Part shown: positions 13,966 through 29,327 of the stretch, piece by piece | How positions within the stretch are numbered: position 1 is the first letter of the stretch | Layout: each line of letters begins with the position of its first letter | DNA from: Papio anubis | Taxonomy: Eukaryota > Chordata > Mammalia > Primates > Cercopithecidae | Length of the DNA: 64,000 nucleotides | Assembly: GCF_008728515.1 (NCBI RefSeq) | Contig: NC_044981.1 | Location: forward strand, 2,966,538 to 3,030,537 | Reading direction: 5' to 3' | Program-made: the position numbers and the translations under genes | Notes under the pieces: model-generated | Seen by the model: only the letters and a program-made list of their open reading frames with translations | What the model was told of the DNA's origin: nothing | The model's database searches: none

Positions 13966-16900
13966 CTTAAAGGCACAGACTATCCCTTCCCAGATTTTTA
14001 CCAAGAAATACAGATTATGTGTGAAGCAAACACCAAACTGCCTTTCTTGCCTCAGAAGGAGGCTGAACAAAGGGTGGAGTTGCTCAGCAGGTCTGCCTCC
14101 AGCTTATGTGAATTTTCTCTTTCTCTCCTCTCTTTGTGGTAGAAGAAAAATAAGAATCGCTTATTTTTATTTTAAGCAAAGAGGCCTTAGAGATCACTCA
14201 AGCTCAGTGGTTTTAACATGTGTTTTTAGTCGATTGAAGCCCTTCCTCTAACAAGCTCTTACGCCGAAGTCTGAGATACGAAACACACAGTGAGAGCTGC
14301 TCAAAAGACAGTGGTGACAGCAGGCTTTGCCTTTCTGCCTCTTGTGTCCAAATTTTCTCTTATAAGTACAGCAGTCGTAATAGATTAGGACCTATTCATA
14401 TGACCTCATTTCAAATTAGTTACCTCTTTAAACACCCATGAACCAGCGCAAGACCTGTCTCTTAAAAAAAAAAAAAAAAAGAAGGCCAGGCACAGTGGCT
14501 CACACCTGTAATCCCAGCACTTTGGGAGGCCAAGGCAGGCGGATCACAAGGTCAGGAGATCGAGACCATCCTGGCTAACACGGTGAAACCCCATCTCTGC
14601 TAAAAATACAAAAAATTAGCTGGGCGTGGTGGCGGGCCTACCCAAAGGAGGTCACACTCTGAGATGCTAGGAGTCAGGATGTAAGCATATCAATATGAGG
14701 GGTACAGTTCAGCCCATCACAGTGCTTCTGAGGAGGTGCTCGGATCTCAAGAACCAGATGCCTGGTTCTGGGTGTCAGACTTGGCTGCAAATGATGAGCC
14801 CCTCGCCTCTTGCCTGCAGCCACTCTCCACCCCTCAGCCCTGCCTCTGCCTGCCTGGGTGTGTGCTCACCCCTTAGGCCAGGGCTCAGGCGGCTCCTCGG
14901 TGAGGCTTCCTTGCCTCTGCCTGCCCCTCCAGTTGCTTGCTCACCTATCTGAGGTCATGTGGCTCCTTATTCATACCTTTTTTCTTCTTCTTTTTTTTTT
15001 TTTGAGACAGAGTCTCACTCTGTCACCCAGGCTGGAGTGCAGTGGCGCGATCTCGGCTCACTGCAAGCTCCACCTCCCGGGTTCATGCCATTCTCCTGCC
15101 TCAGCCTCCCGAGTAGCTGGAACTGCAGGCACCCGCCACCACGCCCAGCTAATTTTTTGTATTTTTAGCAGAGATGGGGTTTCACTATGTTAGCCAGGAT
15201 GGTCTCGATCTCCTGACCTTGTGATCCGCCCGCCTTGGCCTCCCAAAGTGCTGGGATTACAGGTGTGAGCCACTGCACCTGGCCTTCTCTTTTTTTTTTT
15301 AAGAGACAGGTCTTGCACTGTCATCCAGGCTGGAGTGCAGTGGTGTGGTCACGGCTCATTACAGTCTCCTGAATAGCTAAGACAACACCATTATTAGTGT
15401 AGGTATATGGGCATATTTGGGTTCTCCAAAGAAATAGAACCAACAATACATATATGTGTGTGTGTATATATAGGTAGAAAGAAAGAGATTCATTACAGGG
15501 AATTGGTTCATGGAGTATGAAAGCTGACAAGTCCCAAGGTCTGCAGAGTGAGTTGGCCAGCTGGAGACCCGGGAGAGCCAAAGGTGTGGTACCAGTCTAA
15601 GTCTGAAGGCCTGACAGCTAGGAGAGGTGATGGTGTGGTTCTAGTGTGAAAGCCAGGAGGCTTGAGACCCAGGAAGAGCCAATGTTTCAGCCTGAGTCCA
15701 AAGGTAGGAAAAAGCCAACATCGCAGATTGAAGGCCACCAGGTGGGAGGAATTCCCTGTTCTCAGCCTTCTTGTTCTACTCAGGCTTTCAGCAGATTGGA
15801 GGAGACCCACCACACTGGGGAGGGCCTCTGCTTTACTCAGTCAATGGATTCAAATGCTAACCCATCCAGAAACACCCTCATGAACACACTCAGAAATAAT
15901 GTTTGACCCAATATCTGGGCACCCTGTAGCCCAGTCAAGTTGACACAAAGTGTATAGTCACAGGGTGAAGGGCTGAGAGATGCCATCTCTACAGAGGTCT
16001 GGGCCTTGTGTTGGGTTCACCAGAGGGTGTGCTGGCAGGCTGGCAGCGAGGCGTCAGGCCTGGGGTGTCTGTGCAGTGGACTAGTCACTGTCCTCTGTCT
16101 GAACCACAGAATGGAAGGAAGTGCCTCTTTCTGCAGCTTCCTTGGCTGTTTGGGTCTGGCCGCCAGTGGTAAGATGGCCCTAGTCCTCCCAGGCAGGCCA
16201 GTGGGAGCCTTACCACTTGGTGGAGTGAAATGAATTGGCTTAGGTGGAAAAGATTCACACCAGTGACAATGGTTCATTTTCAGCTCCATAGAAAAGTGAA
16301 GCCAGGTTCTGTTGGGGAGGTAGACGCTGCAGGCAGGCAGGGCTGCAGCTTCCGCTCTGTACTGCCTCCAGCCTGGACGCAGTGGTTTGCCCGCTCCTCT
16401 GCTACTGCCCCAGGTGACAGTTCCCCGCCACTGGCATCCCAGCCCTCCTCTTCCCAGCTGCTGCTTTCAGCTCCTCCCAGCTGCTGCTCAGGTGGAAGGG
16501 AAAACCGTCAGCTCCGGACACTGCTTGTGGGCTCATGACAGGATTTACTGCACACAGAATTAGCCAGTGCTTATCAAGTTGAGTCCTTTGTATTAATATT
16601 TCACATAGTGTGGTCTGAACCTTTCCGGACAAATCTTACCTGCAAGATTATATTAAAACCACTCTTAAGAGAAGAAGCCTGCAGTTGGAGGTGTTGTGTT
16701 AACAAATGTAGATTAATTGTGCTCCCCGGAGTCAGTCATTGTTTAATGTGCTGCACAGGTTAATACCTTAAGGAATCCTGCACATTGTAAAGTGCAATAC
16801 AAATACACTAATGAAATAACAGCAGACATTTGTTAAGCTTACCACGTACCCACAGACCCTATGCTGCATACGTTGAATCTACTATCTCATTTCATCCTCA

Positions 16901-19900
16901 GAATGATTCTGCGGGGTAGATTCTGTTACTGTCCGCATTTTCCAGATGAGGAATTGTGACTCAGGGAGATGGATGTAGCCTGTCAGTTCGGACTCTGCTG
17001 GTTAGACAAAACATGTCCTGGCCCCATAAAGCCAGTGTTTTCCTCCCACGATGATGCCTCCAGTTTACATCCAACTGTCACAGGAAGAAAGCTTTCCTGC
17101 AGTCCAGGGCCTGACTAGGTCCCCACAGTCACAGCAGACTTGGAAAGGCTTTGTCCTCCACACACCACTTAAAAGCACCAACCCAGCAGCCCGAGGGTCC
17201 TCTAGCAGCCCACGTTAAGCCGACACACTGCCCAGAAAGTAGCCTCCGGGGCAGTTTTGCATCTAATGCTTGTGTCTACTGCTTGAGAGATGGTTGCATT
17301 TGAGAAAAGGAGCTCTCGGTGAGCTGTTGCCTCCACCGTCCCCAAATGCCTGGTCAGCCCTAACTAGAGGAGAGCCTGTCCAGCCAGGTAGACCCCAGCT
17401 TCATCAGCAGCAAGGAGCTTGTGGTTTGCCCACCATTCCCTTTTTGTTTGTTTGTTTGTTTGTTGTGAGATAGAGCCTTGCTCTGTTGCCCAGGCTGGAG
17501 TGCAGTGGTGGGATCTTGGCTCACTGCAACCTCTGCCTACTGGGTTCAAGTAATTCTCCTGCCTCAGCCTCCCAAGTAGCTGGGATTATAGGCATGCACC
17601 ACCATGCCTGGCTAATTTTTGTATTTTTAGTAGAGATAGAGTTTCACCATGTTGACCAGGCTGGTCTTGAACTCCTAACCTCAAGTAATCCACCCACCTC
17701 GGCCTCCCAAAGTGCTGGTACTACAGGCGTGAGCCACCGTGCCTGGTCTAGTACCTTTTTCTTAGATGGGGCTTTCTAGAAGAAGCAGAATGAAAAAGGA
17801 CAATATTTAGTTTCTGAATAAAAAGGGGCTACTGGCAACCAGATTTGGATGGCGTCAGAAGGAATGCCTGAAGAAGTGATATGCCATGTTGCTGCCCAGT
17901 TTCACACTGGAAGACATGCTGTGCAAAGATCCAGCGGCCTGCTTTGGGTTCCAGTTAAAACAAAAGTGTGAAATACTGGCACTCTACGGATTACAGACTT
18001 ACTGACAACTTTATGGATTCATAGATCAAGTTTTGTTACATCGATCAAAGGTGAAGACATGCCACAGCGCATTACTTGTGGCCTTGTTACTGTCTAACTC
18101 CCTGAGTTACAGGTGAAAGTTCAGCTAAAGATGAAAAGGGCTCCAGGTGGGGCAGGAAAGGTAGCGTCGCGAGGCCAGCATCTCACCTATGCCATTTTGA
18201 CTTAAAAGAGCTGTATCGACAGAGGTAAAGTGACCCAGACATTTATCTTGGGGTTAGACAGTTTCTAGTTCCTCAAAATATCTGGAATCATGTCTTGTTT
18301 CTGAAGGTGCAACATGCAATGAGGAACCTGCCCGGGCAGAGGAACTCGTGTTCATCCTCTGAAGCCCCTTCATGTCCCACTCGGCCATGTGTGTAGCAGT
18401 AGGGGGTTTCGTACTCATTTTTCTGGAGAATGTTATTGTTTGAAAAGCACTCTCCACAAAGCATGTGATTACATCCTTTTGTTACTTGGGTGAGAATCTA
18501 GGGCAGCTACAGAGCTCCTGCCTTGCCTTGACAGCTTATATTCATGATGGTCTCTTGTGGTCCTGCTCCCAAAGAGGAACACAGTAGAGTTTCCATGCAG
18601 TGAAACCTGTGTCAGACCTAAGGGAGGCAAGGGCTGCGAAGGAGCTTGAAATGACCCTCAAAAGATATCAAGGAGAACAGTTGTCTTCATATTCTCTTCT
18701 GTCTATCTGTGCATCTGTCCATTCATCCATCCAGCATTCAGAGCAGGTCTCCCACAGTTTAATGAAGGGAACCTAATTTTTATTTCCCCAAGATCTAGAG
18801 ATTAGGAAGAGTGCAGACAGTGCTGAACAGCTAAAAAGAAAGGATTCACAGCGAGGGTCTCCTTCCTTCCTTATGGGAAACCAACAAATCCTAGCCAGAT
18901 GGGCTGGGCTGTCTACAGAGGAGGGCTTCACGTGTGGCAGGCTGGGGATTCCCTGCCTCCCAGTCCAGCTTAGTGCAGATTACGGGATGCAATTTAGCCT
19001 ATACGTGACCTTCTGTGACCTCTCAGCATCCTTGGCAATTGGTTCTTTCCTGTTTCCTGAAAACAAAGGCCTTGAGTGTCCCTGCAAACTCTGTTCCTTG
19101 TGTAGGCAACTGGGATCCTATCTTTGGGGTAGGTGCAACTCATCCTTCTTTTCTGAATAGTGTTAAATTTGAATTTAGAATGTTCTGGTTGTTAGTAATA
19201 GCATTACTAATTTTCCAAGGCCCTTGGAAAGGTCCCAACAATATGTCTTCCTTTCAAGTTGATTCTCTTGGTACCCCATTCCCACCCACAATGTGGTGGC
19301 TGAGTTGGAAGAGGCCCAGCATCTTCCAAGGACAGCTCCCTGCCCCACAGTCCCTCCCTGGAGCCTGCTGAGGTTCTGAGCTGTCAGTCCCCAAGTATTG
19401 AAAGTCAAAAAATTCGGCAACATGGTAACGCATTCTGCCCCAATATTGTCCTTTTAATGTCTAGTTATCATTGTAGACAAAGTGGCTTGAACTTAGGCTT
19501 TCATCCTAGAACCTTTAACACTTTTACTGTTTCTATACTTTTGTAGCTAATAAGTCAAATATAGAACAAAGAGAAGGCTGCATTTATTCAGGAAACTGTA
19601 AACCTGTCCCATTTTATCACAATCCTGTTGAAAGGAAGAAGCCTTACGAGGACAGTGTGTTTGCCACAATGCTGAGCCGTGACAGCTGCAGCAGCGGCTC
19701 CTGGAGCACAGGGCTGCTGGCGTGGGCTCGCCACCCTCACAGCTATTTGTCTGGCGGCTTGTATGTAGATGGATTTGTTCAGTAATCCAAAAATGGAAGG
19801 GTGATTTGGAACGTTGAGCAGCAGGCTGAGGGCGGCTGTGCATTCTGCTTTGCACTTGCCCGCTACATCGACAGCCCAAGAAACTCACCTGCCCCAGCCC

Positions 19901-20396
19901 AGTGCATTCTGGACATTTCTTCTTTTTATCATCTTACCAACCTCTCTGAAAATCAACTTCATTAAAATGGATTTTTCCAGAGTAACCACCAAATCACCTC
20001 CCCAACTCTCAGTCCATTTTCTGGTCAAACCATTTGTTACTTGATTCAATTCCAAATATAATATGTGTCTGCTACTGTTAAGTCGTCGCCTTACAGTCAG
20101 CCTCAGGGGTCGTCATAAACTCCAAGAGTTTCACGTTTCTGTCTGTATTCTTAGAAGGCTGATGGGTTCCATTTTCTCCTCGATAGTGCTCATGGGGAAA
20201 ATGTGGCAATTTTTCACTTTAGATGTTTGTGAAGTGTTGGGGAGAGTGAGGGGTTTGTTCTTACATGGTGTGCCATTGACGCAAAGCGTTTTTTCTTCCT
20301 TTTTTAAGGCTGCATTTGATGCCAGAAGGCAAACACAACCTGCATTTGCGTTTTGCAAATGAATTCAACAGGTTAGCAGAAGGCTTCCTGCAGTGA
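7264..20396 (+). CDS. BPHL: BPHL, biphenyl hydrolase-like serine hydrolase (valacyclovirase), C-terminal three coding exons
   Basis: This is the 3' part of a spliced alpha/beta-hydrolase gene; the 5' exons lie left of the window. Coding pieces are 7264-7395, 10289-10412 and 20309-20396. Their phases join exactly (GAT G/GT AAC and TCA CG/G CTG) and all junctions are AG/GT. The joined product ends ...LAEGFLQ and is almost identical to the last ~115 residues of human BPHL (291 aa). Known role: a mitochondrial hydrolase acting on amino-acid esters, including valacyclovir activation. Of the catalytic triad, the acid Asp (in GEKDPLVP, exon 2 of this set) and the His (in GKHN, last exon) are visible; the nucleophile Ser would be in an upstream exon. 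A few substitutions relative to human (for example LPQVQCPT, ANEFNRLAEG) fit another primate. The ORF is intact in what is visible. The gene converges on TUBB2A downstream. Confidence 0.95.
7926..8230 (-). mobile_element. Alu in BPHL intron
   Basis: Poly(T) of about 25 bases, then a full Alu ending accacacctagcc. Confidence 0.92.
8945..9180 (+). repeat. MIR SINE
   Basis: MIR core phrases: gggcaggtaacttcgcttct, then cagtttcctgtctgtgacct and ggattaaatgagat. Confidence 0.7.
10289..10412 (+). CDS. BPHL: BPHL internal coding exon with catalytic Asp
   Basis: The exon is 124 bases, between tccttcag and gtaagt. It encodes NICRHLLPQVQCPTLIVHG followed by EKDPLVPRFHADFIHEHVKGS. The Asp in EKDPLVP is the acid of the hydrolase triad (Asp227 in the usual mature numbering). 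Phase fits both neighbouring exons. Confidence 0.95.
11281..11571 (-). mobile_element. Alu in BPHL intron
   Basis: Full element, tail-to-tail with the next Alu only about 27 bases away. Confidence 0.92.
11598..11916 (+). mobile_element. Alu with (AAAT)n tail
   Basis: Full element; its tail became an AAAT microsatellite. It forms an inverted pair with 11281-11571. Confidence 0.92.
12030..12329 (-). mobile_element. Alu in BPHL intron
   Basis: Full reverse-strand element ending caccacgcccagcc. Confidence 0.92.
12440..12615 (-). repeat. MIR SINE fragment
   Basis: ccattttacagatgagaaat, then ttcaaggctgcatagctagt is the complementary MIR core. Confidence 0.6.
12991..13225 (+). mobile_element. 3'-truncated young Alu with target-site duplication
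   Basis: CpG-rich AluS/Y start, ending at cagtgagccgag with no right end or A-tail. Flanks carry gaaaactggattgta and gaaaactggcttgta. Confidence 0.88.
13470..13621 (-). mobile_element. Alu monomer-like (FLAM/FRAM) fragment
   Basis: Single-arm element from poly(T) to caccatgcccggct. Confidence 0.8.
13655..13962 (+). mobile_element. Alu in BPHL intron
   Basis: Full element with a 30-base A-tail. Confidence 0.92.
14483..14636 (+). mobile_element. 3'-truncated Alu
   Basis: Left arm only, stopping at gggcgtggtggcggg; unrelated sequence follows. Confidence 0.88.
14989..15284 (-). mobile_element. Alu in BPHL intron
   Basis: Full element, followed directly by another Alu fragment. Confidence 0.92.
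15290..15385 (-). mobile_element. Alu fragment (old)
   Basis: Poly(T) and about 85 bases of Alu, then broken. Confidence 0.75.
15400..15960. repeat. Ancient LINE 3'-end-like repeat with internal tandem units
   Basis: The block runs from gggttctccaaagaaataga to cagtcaagttgacacaaag. It contains repeated aggccaggag / gaaggcctgaca units of a known mammalian interspersed repeat, probably an L1M 3' UTR. The two ORFs across it are chance. Confidence 0.5.
16835..16985 (-). repeat. MIR SINE fragment
   Basis: atctcatttcatcctcagaa, then tttccagatgaggaattgtg is MIR reverse-strand core. Confidence 0.65.
17444..17748 (-). mobile_element. Alu with (TTTG)n tail
   Basis: Full element in the last BPHL intron. 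Confidence 0.92.
20309..20396 (+). CDS. BPHL: BPHL terminal coding exon with catalytic His and stop
   Basis: The acceptor is tttttaag after a T-rich tract. It encodes LHLMPEGKHNLHLRFANEFN and then RLAEGFLQ, ending at TGA (20394-20396). The His in GKHN is the triad histidine (His255 in the usual numbering). Three residues differ from the human C-terminus as I know it, all conservative positions near the end. Confidence 0.95.
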
Positions 20397-21390
20397 GAGT
20401 GCGCACTGGAGTCTCGGTGGCTCCTTCGCGTGGGGCTTCATCGTGTTGCTGCCTGTTACCATGATGCCTTTGAAACCTTCCGCCTTGGAAACTTTCTACC
20501 CCTCCCTTCAATCTTATCCTGACCAGATGAGAACAATGACATACTGAAACCAGCCTCTAGCTTCAGGCTGGGCATGGTGGCTCACAGCTATAATCTCAGC
20601 ACTTTGGGAGGCTGAGGCGGGAGAATTGCCTGAGCCTAGGAGTTCAAGACCAACTTGTGCAATATAGGGAGACTCTGGCTCTACAAAAAAAAAAGTTTTT
20701 TAGAATTAGCCAGGCTAAGTGGCACACACCTGTGGTCCCAGCTGCTCCGGAAGCTGAGGCGGAGATCACTTGAGCCAATTCAAAGCTGCAATGAGCTGTG
20801 ATTGCATCACTGCACTCCAACCTGGGCAACAGAGTAAGACCTTGTCTTAAAAAAAAAAAAAAAAAAGGAATAAAGCCTCTAACTTCAATAGCTATGAAAA
20901 TTAAATCTGATTTTCTAATATGAAGTTGTGATAGGTTATACCATTGTCTTAACAGGTGAATTCCTGCCATAATTTACTTTCAAATAAATTTTACCTGGAG
21001 AATGTGTAGTGTCAATGTTGGAGATTTTAAGACGTCTTGAATTTATACTGTACCTTTTATCTGAGAGGTTCAAGCTTCACTTGTGTTTTTATTTGTGTTT
21101 ATCATATTCAAAGAGAAGTAGGGAGAGTCCATGCCTGAGGTCCTCAATTCTAAGATCATAGGATGTCCACACCAGCAGCAGATAGAAGCAGGTTTGCTTT
21201 ACCCCATATCCCTCTTTACTCCTGGTTCACTTTTGAGGGATGAATACTGTGGGCCAGTAAAGGCGAACAAAATACGTATTTTCATGGCTCTGTACTAAAA
21301 GGGCAGGAATGCTATTAATTAAAATACTAAAGCAGAAATCCTACGTTGCTATTAAACTTTGATTACCACAATAAAAACAGTACCAAGTTA
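20397..21390 (+). other. BPHL: BPHL 3' untranslated region and poly(A) signals
   Basis: After the BPHL stop the strand carries a + strand Alu (20565-20866) and then unique AT-rich sequence. AATAAA hexamers occur at 21370-21375 and 21427-21432, so cleavage near 21390 or 21450 is plausible. An upstream AATAAA near 20869 follows the Alu tail and could give a shorter transcript. The end position is inferred from the hexamers and from the known tail-to-tail arrangement with TUBB2A. Confidence 0.6.
20565..20866 (+). mobile_element. Alu in the BPHL 3' UTR
   Basis: Old J-like element downstream of the BPHL stop. AATAAA follows its A-tail. Confidence 0.9.
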
Positions 21391-21461
21391 AACCTTGAAA
21401 CTTTATACTTAAGCATTTAGAGAAAGAATAAAAATTACTTGAAGTGAGAACAGAGACCACA

Positions 21462-21662
21462 AGGTTTCTACACATGCTTTTTTATTAGTATAGATACCTT
21501 CACAGACAATACTGTAATTTTTAGAGGAGTTCCACATCATTACATCAACAGTGTGAATTTTTCTAACAGAGGCAAAACTGAGCACCATAGTTTACAAGTA
21601 GAAAGACCATGCTTGAGGACAACAGAAGTTCACTAAGGATGCACGATTGATTTCAGAAGTTC
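21462..21662 (-). other. TUBB2A: TUBB2A 3' untranslated region
   Basis: About 200 bases follow the TAA stop (21663-21665 on the plus coordinate). They end just after AATAAA on the - strand (21481-21486). The 3' end lies about 70 bases from the probable BPHL cleavage site. Confidence 0.75.
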
Positions 21663-25549
<3,887 letters not shown>

Positions 25550-25627
25550 GGTGCCGGCTGCTGAGCGGGTGGCGCTGGCCCTCGGAGCGGTGCGCGGCGT
25601 GGACCGGCGGGCTTAGCTGCGCAGAGA
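25550..25627 (-). other. TUBB2A: TUBB2A 5' untranslated region
   Basis: This is GC-rich leader sequence between the TATA-determined start (about 30 bases below the TATA box) and the ATG. The exact start is inferred, not seen. Confidence 0.6.
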
Positions 25628-25652
25628 CCTGCCGCCGCCCCCCCAGCTCCGT

Positions 25653-25702
25653 CTTTTATACCCTGGGACCCGCCCTGCCCGGTGACGTCATGACGGGCGG
25701 GG
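25653..25702 (-). promoter_or_regulatory. TUBB2A: TUBB2A core promoter: TATA box, full CRE and GC box
   Basis: On the - strand TATAAAAG lies at 25653-25660. A perfect palindromic cAMP-response element, TGACGTCA, is at 25683-25690, about 22 bases upstream of the TATA box. It is followed by a second half-site TGACG (25691-25695) and an Sp1-type GGGCGGGG (25695-25702). A TATA box with a proximal CRE inside a CpG island suggests CREB/ATF-responsive expression; the response itself is inference. Confidence 0.8.
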
Positions 25703-26398
25703 CTGCGGCCGCGGGGGTGGTGCGGCTGGGACTGCGGCACCGCGAGGGGGAGCCGGGGCGCGGTGCGAGGTGTGGGGGCGCTCGGCCCGTTGCGGCTGCC
25801 GCTGGGTCTGGGGTGGGCCGCCGGCCCCGCTGTCCCGCGGTCAGCGCGGTGCCCGGAGCTCGGACCCCGCCGCAGCCCCCTGCCGGATCCACGGGCGCGG
25901 GCGACCCCTGGGGCTGGGTTCCTCGCTTACGCCGCAGTCCCCACCCCGCCCCGCCCACTCTGGACCCTCAAGGAGGGCTGGAGACCGGGGCCCCGGAACT
26001 AGGGGGAGGGGCTGCCTCGGAACAGGGTCCTCGCCTCCTAGGGGGTGGGGAGAGGTGTCGAGTACCCTTTGGAGTGGGGAACTGGAAATTGAAGACCCAT
26101 TTGCAGTGGGCTCTCCAGCGGGTAGCAAAGGTTTCCGGCATCCTGGGCAGGGGCCAGGACGCCCTTGGGGGGCGGTGGGCAGCGTGGAGAGGAGTGTGGA
26201 GCCCCGAGGAGCCGACGGGCAGCTGCCTGAAAGGAATGCCAGGATGGCAGGGTGGGCGCCCTTTCGCCCCTACAGGGAAGGAAGATGGCTTGGTCTGGGG
26301 TGGGAGTTGGGGGGTCTAGAAAGGGTCTGGATTTGTCCCATGTCTGCTTTGGGCTCCTGCGTCCTTGTAAAGGCCTTTTAAATGTGGAAAATTCTGCG

Positions 26399-26399
26399 G

Positions 26400-26430
<31 letters not shown>

Positions 26431-26435
26431 TGTGT
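26399..26435. repeat. (GT)n microsatellite upstream of TUBB2A
   Basis: About 18 TG units with one TA interruption. Confidence 0.95.
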
Positions 26436-26814
26436 CAGAGAGGAAAGACAGGAGGAATATATCTGCCACGTTGATGTGTCAGCTGATGGCCCTGCCCCTT
26501 ACACCCCTTAGGTCACCTGATCCTCAGGGAAGCTTTCGGAGCTAGGCTGTCCAGTTCCATAGACCCTAGGCATGGTGGCTGCCGAACATTGAAACGTAGG
26601 TAGTCTGAACTGAGATGTGCTGTTAAGTGTGAAGTATACACTGGATTTTATGGGCTCAGTAAGTTAAAATAATGTGAAATATTTCATTATTGATTCTTAA
26701 ATATTGATGGTCTATCAAAATAATAGTGTTTTGGATACATTGTGTTAAATGACGTTTTGAGATTAGAAAATGTAAAATTACATACTTGGTTTCCATTTGC
26801 TGCTCACTTATGCA

Positions 26815-26940
26815 TATTTTTGTTGACTACCACTGGCTTGGGGTAAGCATTATTACTACCCCAATTTCATAGCTCAGAAAGCGAGGCTGAAAGACCTGAC
26901 CAGTCACAAAGCTAGTAAAGGAAGGAATCTAAAGTCTTTG
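26815..26940 (-). repeat. MIR SINE fragment
   Basis: ccaatttcatagctcagaaa, then gtcacaaagctagtaaagga is MIR-like core. Confidence 0.55.
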
Positions 26941-28747
26941 TATAAAGAGAAAGCCCAGGTGAGTTTTAAAGGCTTGGGTGGGCTGTGGTAAGGACCAGTC
27001 TTAATTATTCACAAAGATGGCCCTGCACAGTGGACTAGGTAACAGGGGCCTAGGGACTGCCTTTGGTTCCCAGCACATTCCGACTATATAAGGATGATAA
27101 TTACAGATGCCCTGGAGCTGGCTTTGTGGTAGGAAATGAGAAGCCATATATGAAAGCACACTGAGTTTATGGAGCAAAAATGCCTTGGTAAAACCCAAGG
27201 TGATGTTGTCATTCTTAATGTGCACCCTACTTGCCACCTCAATAGTTGGTCTGTATCGGAGGTGGAAAATAAAGCCAGATGTCTATGAGTAGCCTCTTAG
27301 GCCAAGTCAGGTCTTAATCAGCCCAGCTTTAGGAAGTGCCCAGCATCCTCCCAGCATGTAGGTAGGCAGGTGCCTAGTGCCTCTTCACAGGGTGGGGACA
27401 GATTTCCTAGAACTTCTCCTCCTGTCTCCCCTCTCCCTGCTGCTGGGCCCCCAGTGGACAGCCTGTCCCTCGGATGCTGCTCCCAGGTACCCAGAGCTTG
27501 GACTCCACCTTCTCCCCACCTCCACCCCACCTCCCACATCTTGGCTCTTCACCACCAGCTGGAGCCTTCCAGAACCTCTCCAGAGAATGGCTTTTCTTGG
27601 GGTACCTTCACTCATTACACAGTTCTGAAAAGGTTTTTCCGGAGATAATTGCTTCTTGGCCTTTGTGTTTTAATTCAACGTGAAATCTGAGGCCAAATAG
27701 GAGCAGAGGATGAGACCTGAAAGGGACAGCACTGGGGACACGGGGACCCCTAGCAGCTGGGCGTTTCCCGGCCTGTGGAGCATGTGACCCCTCTGCTGTT
27801 CCTAGCTCAGTCCTCCAGCAAGTCACTGCACCTCTCTGAGCTTCTCTCACCATATCTGAAGAATGGAAATGGGTTTTTCTTACATTGGGAAGCTGAGAGG
27901 CACTGTCTGAACTGGACATCAGTGAGCGCACAGAAAATAAATCCATGGCAGGGCTCACGGGCGCAGGCCAGGCACCTGACTGTCTGCTTTGGATGGCTGG
28001 CAGTGAATGTTCTGCCCAAGTCAGCCTTCTCCTGCCTGGCAGCTCACGCCCAGACTACTTCTCTCTGGCGCCCTCCTCCCTCGGCGCCGCCCGTGATGTG
28101 TGTTAGTATATAATCAGAGAAACTCACACGCGGAGTTTTAAATAATGCCTGCCCTGCCTAAGGTGACTCATCTGAGGCTGTGAGTTCCTGTTCTCCCCTC
28201 CCTCGCTGCAAGTGTAGATATCCCCACCCCACCTTGCTGTCACTAAGCAACTCGACCTTGTACAGCACCGATGCAGGTAACAGACGAAGTGGAGCCTGCT
28301 AATTCTCCCCTTCCCTAGAATAGGCTTTTGAGGAGCACTCTCTCCCCTTTCATCCATTTTTCGGTGTCTAAAGAGGAGCAGCTCCACTGGCTGTTGGGTG
28401 GGCCGGGGATGGGGAAGGGTAAGGGGACCAACCTCCTCCAGCCTCAAGTCACTTCCTGCTTTAGACAGGATGCCATGGCGCAGTGTCTGAGCCACCCCTA
28501 CCCTGAAGGCATCATTGGCGCGGGGGGAGGGGGGCAGGAAGGGAAGGGAAGGGCAGGTGTAATGACAAAATTCAGACTAGAGAATGTGTTCCTGGTAGGA
28601 GGCTGAGCCACATCTGTCTTTTACAGAAGGACATAATCTCTTACCCTTCTGCCTGCCTTTCCTGCCTCCTGCTTCAGAGGGCCCAACAAGAAGGGTCCTG
28701 GCAAGAATGTTCTAGTGAAAAATACCCTGTGAATATGTGGTGCTATG

Positions 28748-29005
28748 ATGGTATCATTACTGTTCATTGATGCCATCTCTAAGGGTGACAATTATGATCT
28801 AGTTGAAACAGATTTAGTTGGTCCAAGTAAAAGAGTCCTGGAATTTCGAAAACACCAGTTTCTTCTGCAGAATGATGAAAACCCAAGGACCATCCCAGCA
28901 ACACAATTGTCTAAATTTGTATGGAACAGTCTTGCATCCTGTTTGTGTCCTCAGAGGAGGCCCAGGGAACTAGCTGCACTCTCCGCTCCTACTTCTTTCC
29001 CATGA
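28748..29005 (+). other. Unassigned 85-codon open frame
   Basis: The frame begins MVSLLFIDAISKGDNYDLVE and has protein-like composition for about 60 residues. AATAAA follows near 29042. I do not recognise a family. It may be an exon or repeat remnant of a non-coding transcript, or chance. Confidence 0.2.
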
Positions 29006-29327
29006 AACTCATCCACTGTAGCCCCTGTCTGCTATTTTTTAAATAAAAGCATCTCTTTATGAAGATGGAAGAATTTTGTTCAAAGCATGTAAGGGGATGT
29101 AACCTTTTCAAAAGGTTACCTAAAATAAAACAGTCTGAACTCCAATTAAATTTAATTTTAAAATATCAACCCCACCAAAGTTTACAATTTTTTTTTTCAG
29201 ATGACTATAATAATACAGAGTAAATATATAGAAGTTTTTTTAGCCACTTTCTGGGATGGGCTGTGTCCCAGAATGTGACATTCATATTACAAGTGTCAAT
29301 CTGGGGCCTTTCAAAACTGAAGATGTC

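Larger units (their letters stand above)
10413..20308. other. Last BPHL intron
   Basis: An intron of about 9.9 kb containing at least ten Alus. 15965-17440 and 17750-20308 are mostly unique sequence with one MIR and no convincing exon. Confidence 0.75.
26436..29327. other. Intergenic region upstream of TUBB2A
   Basis: Mostly unique sequence with one MIR; short ORFs on both strands lack support. Confidence 0.55.

Noticed and set aside
25690..26381. Overlapping 200-residue open frames on the + strand upstream of TUBB2A
   Set aside because: Several frames are open at once because the CpG island lacks AT-rich stops; no homology or start context.
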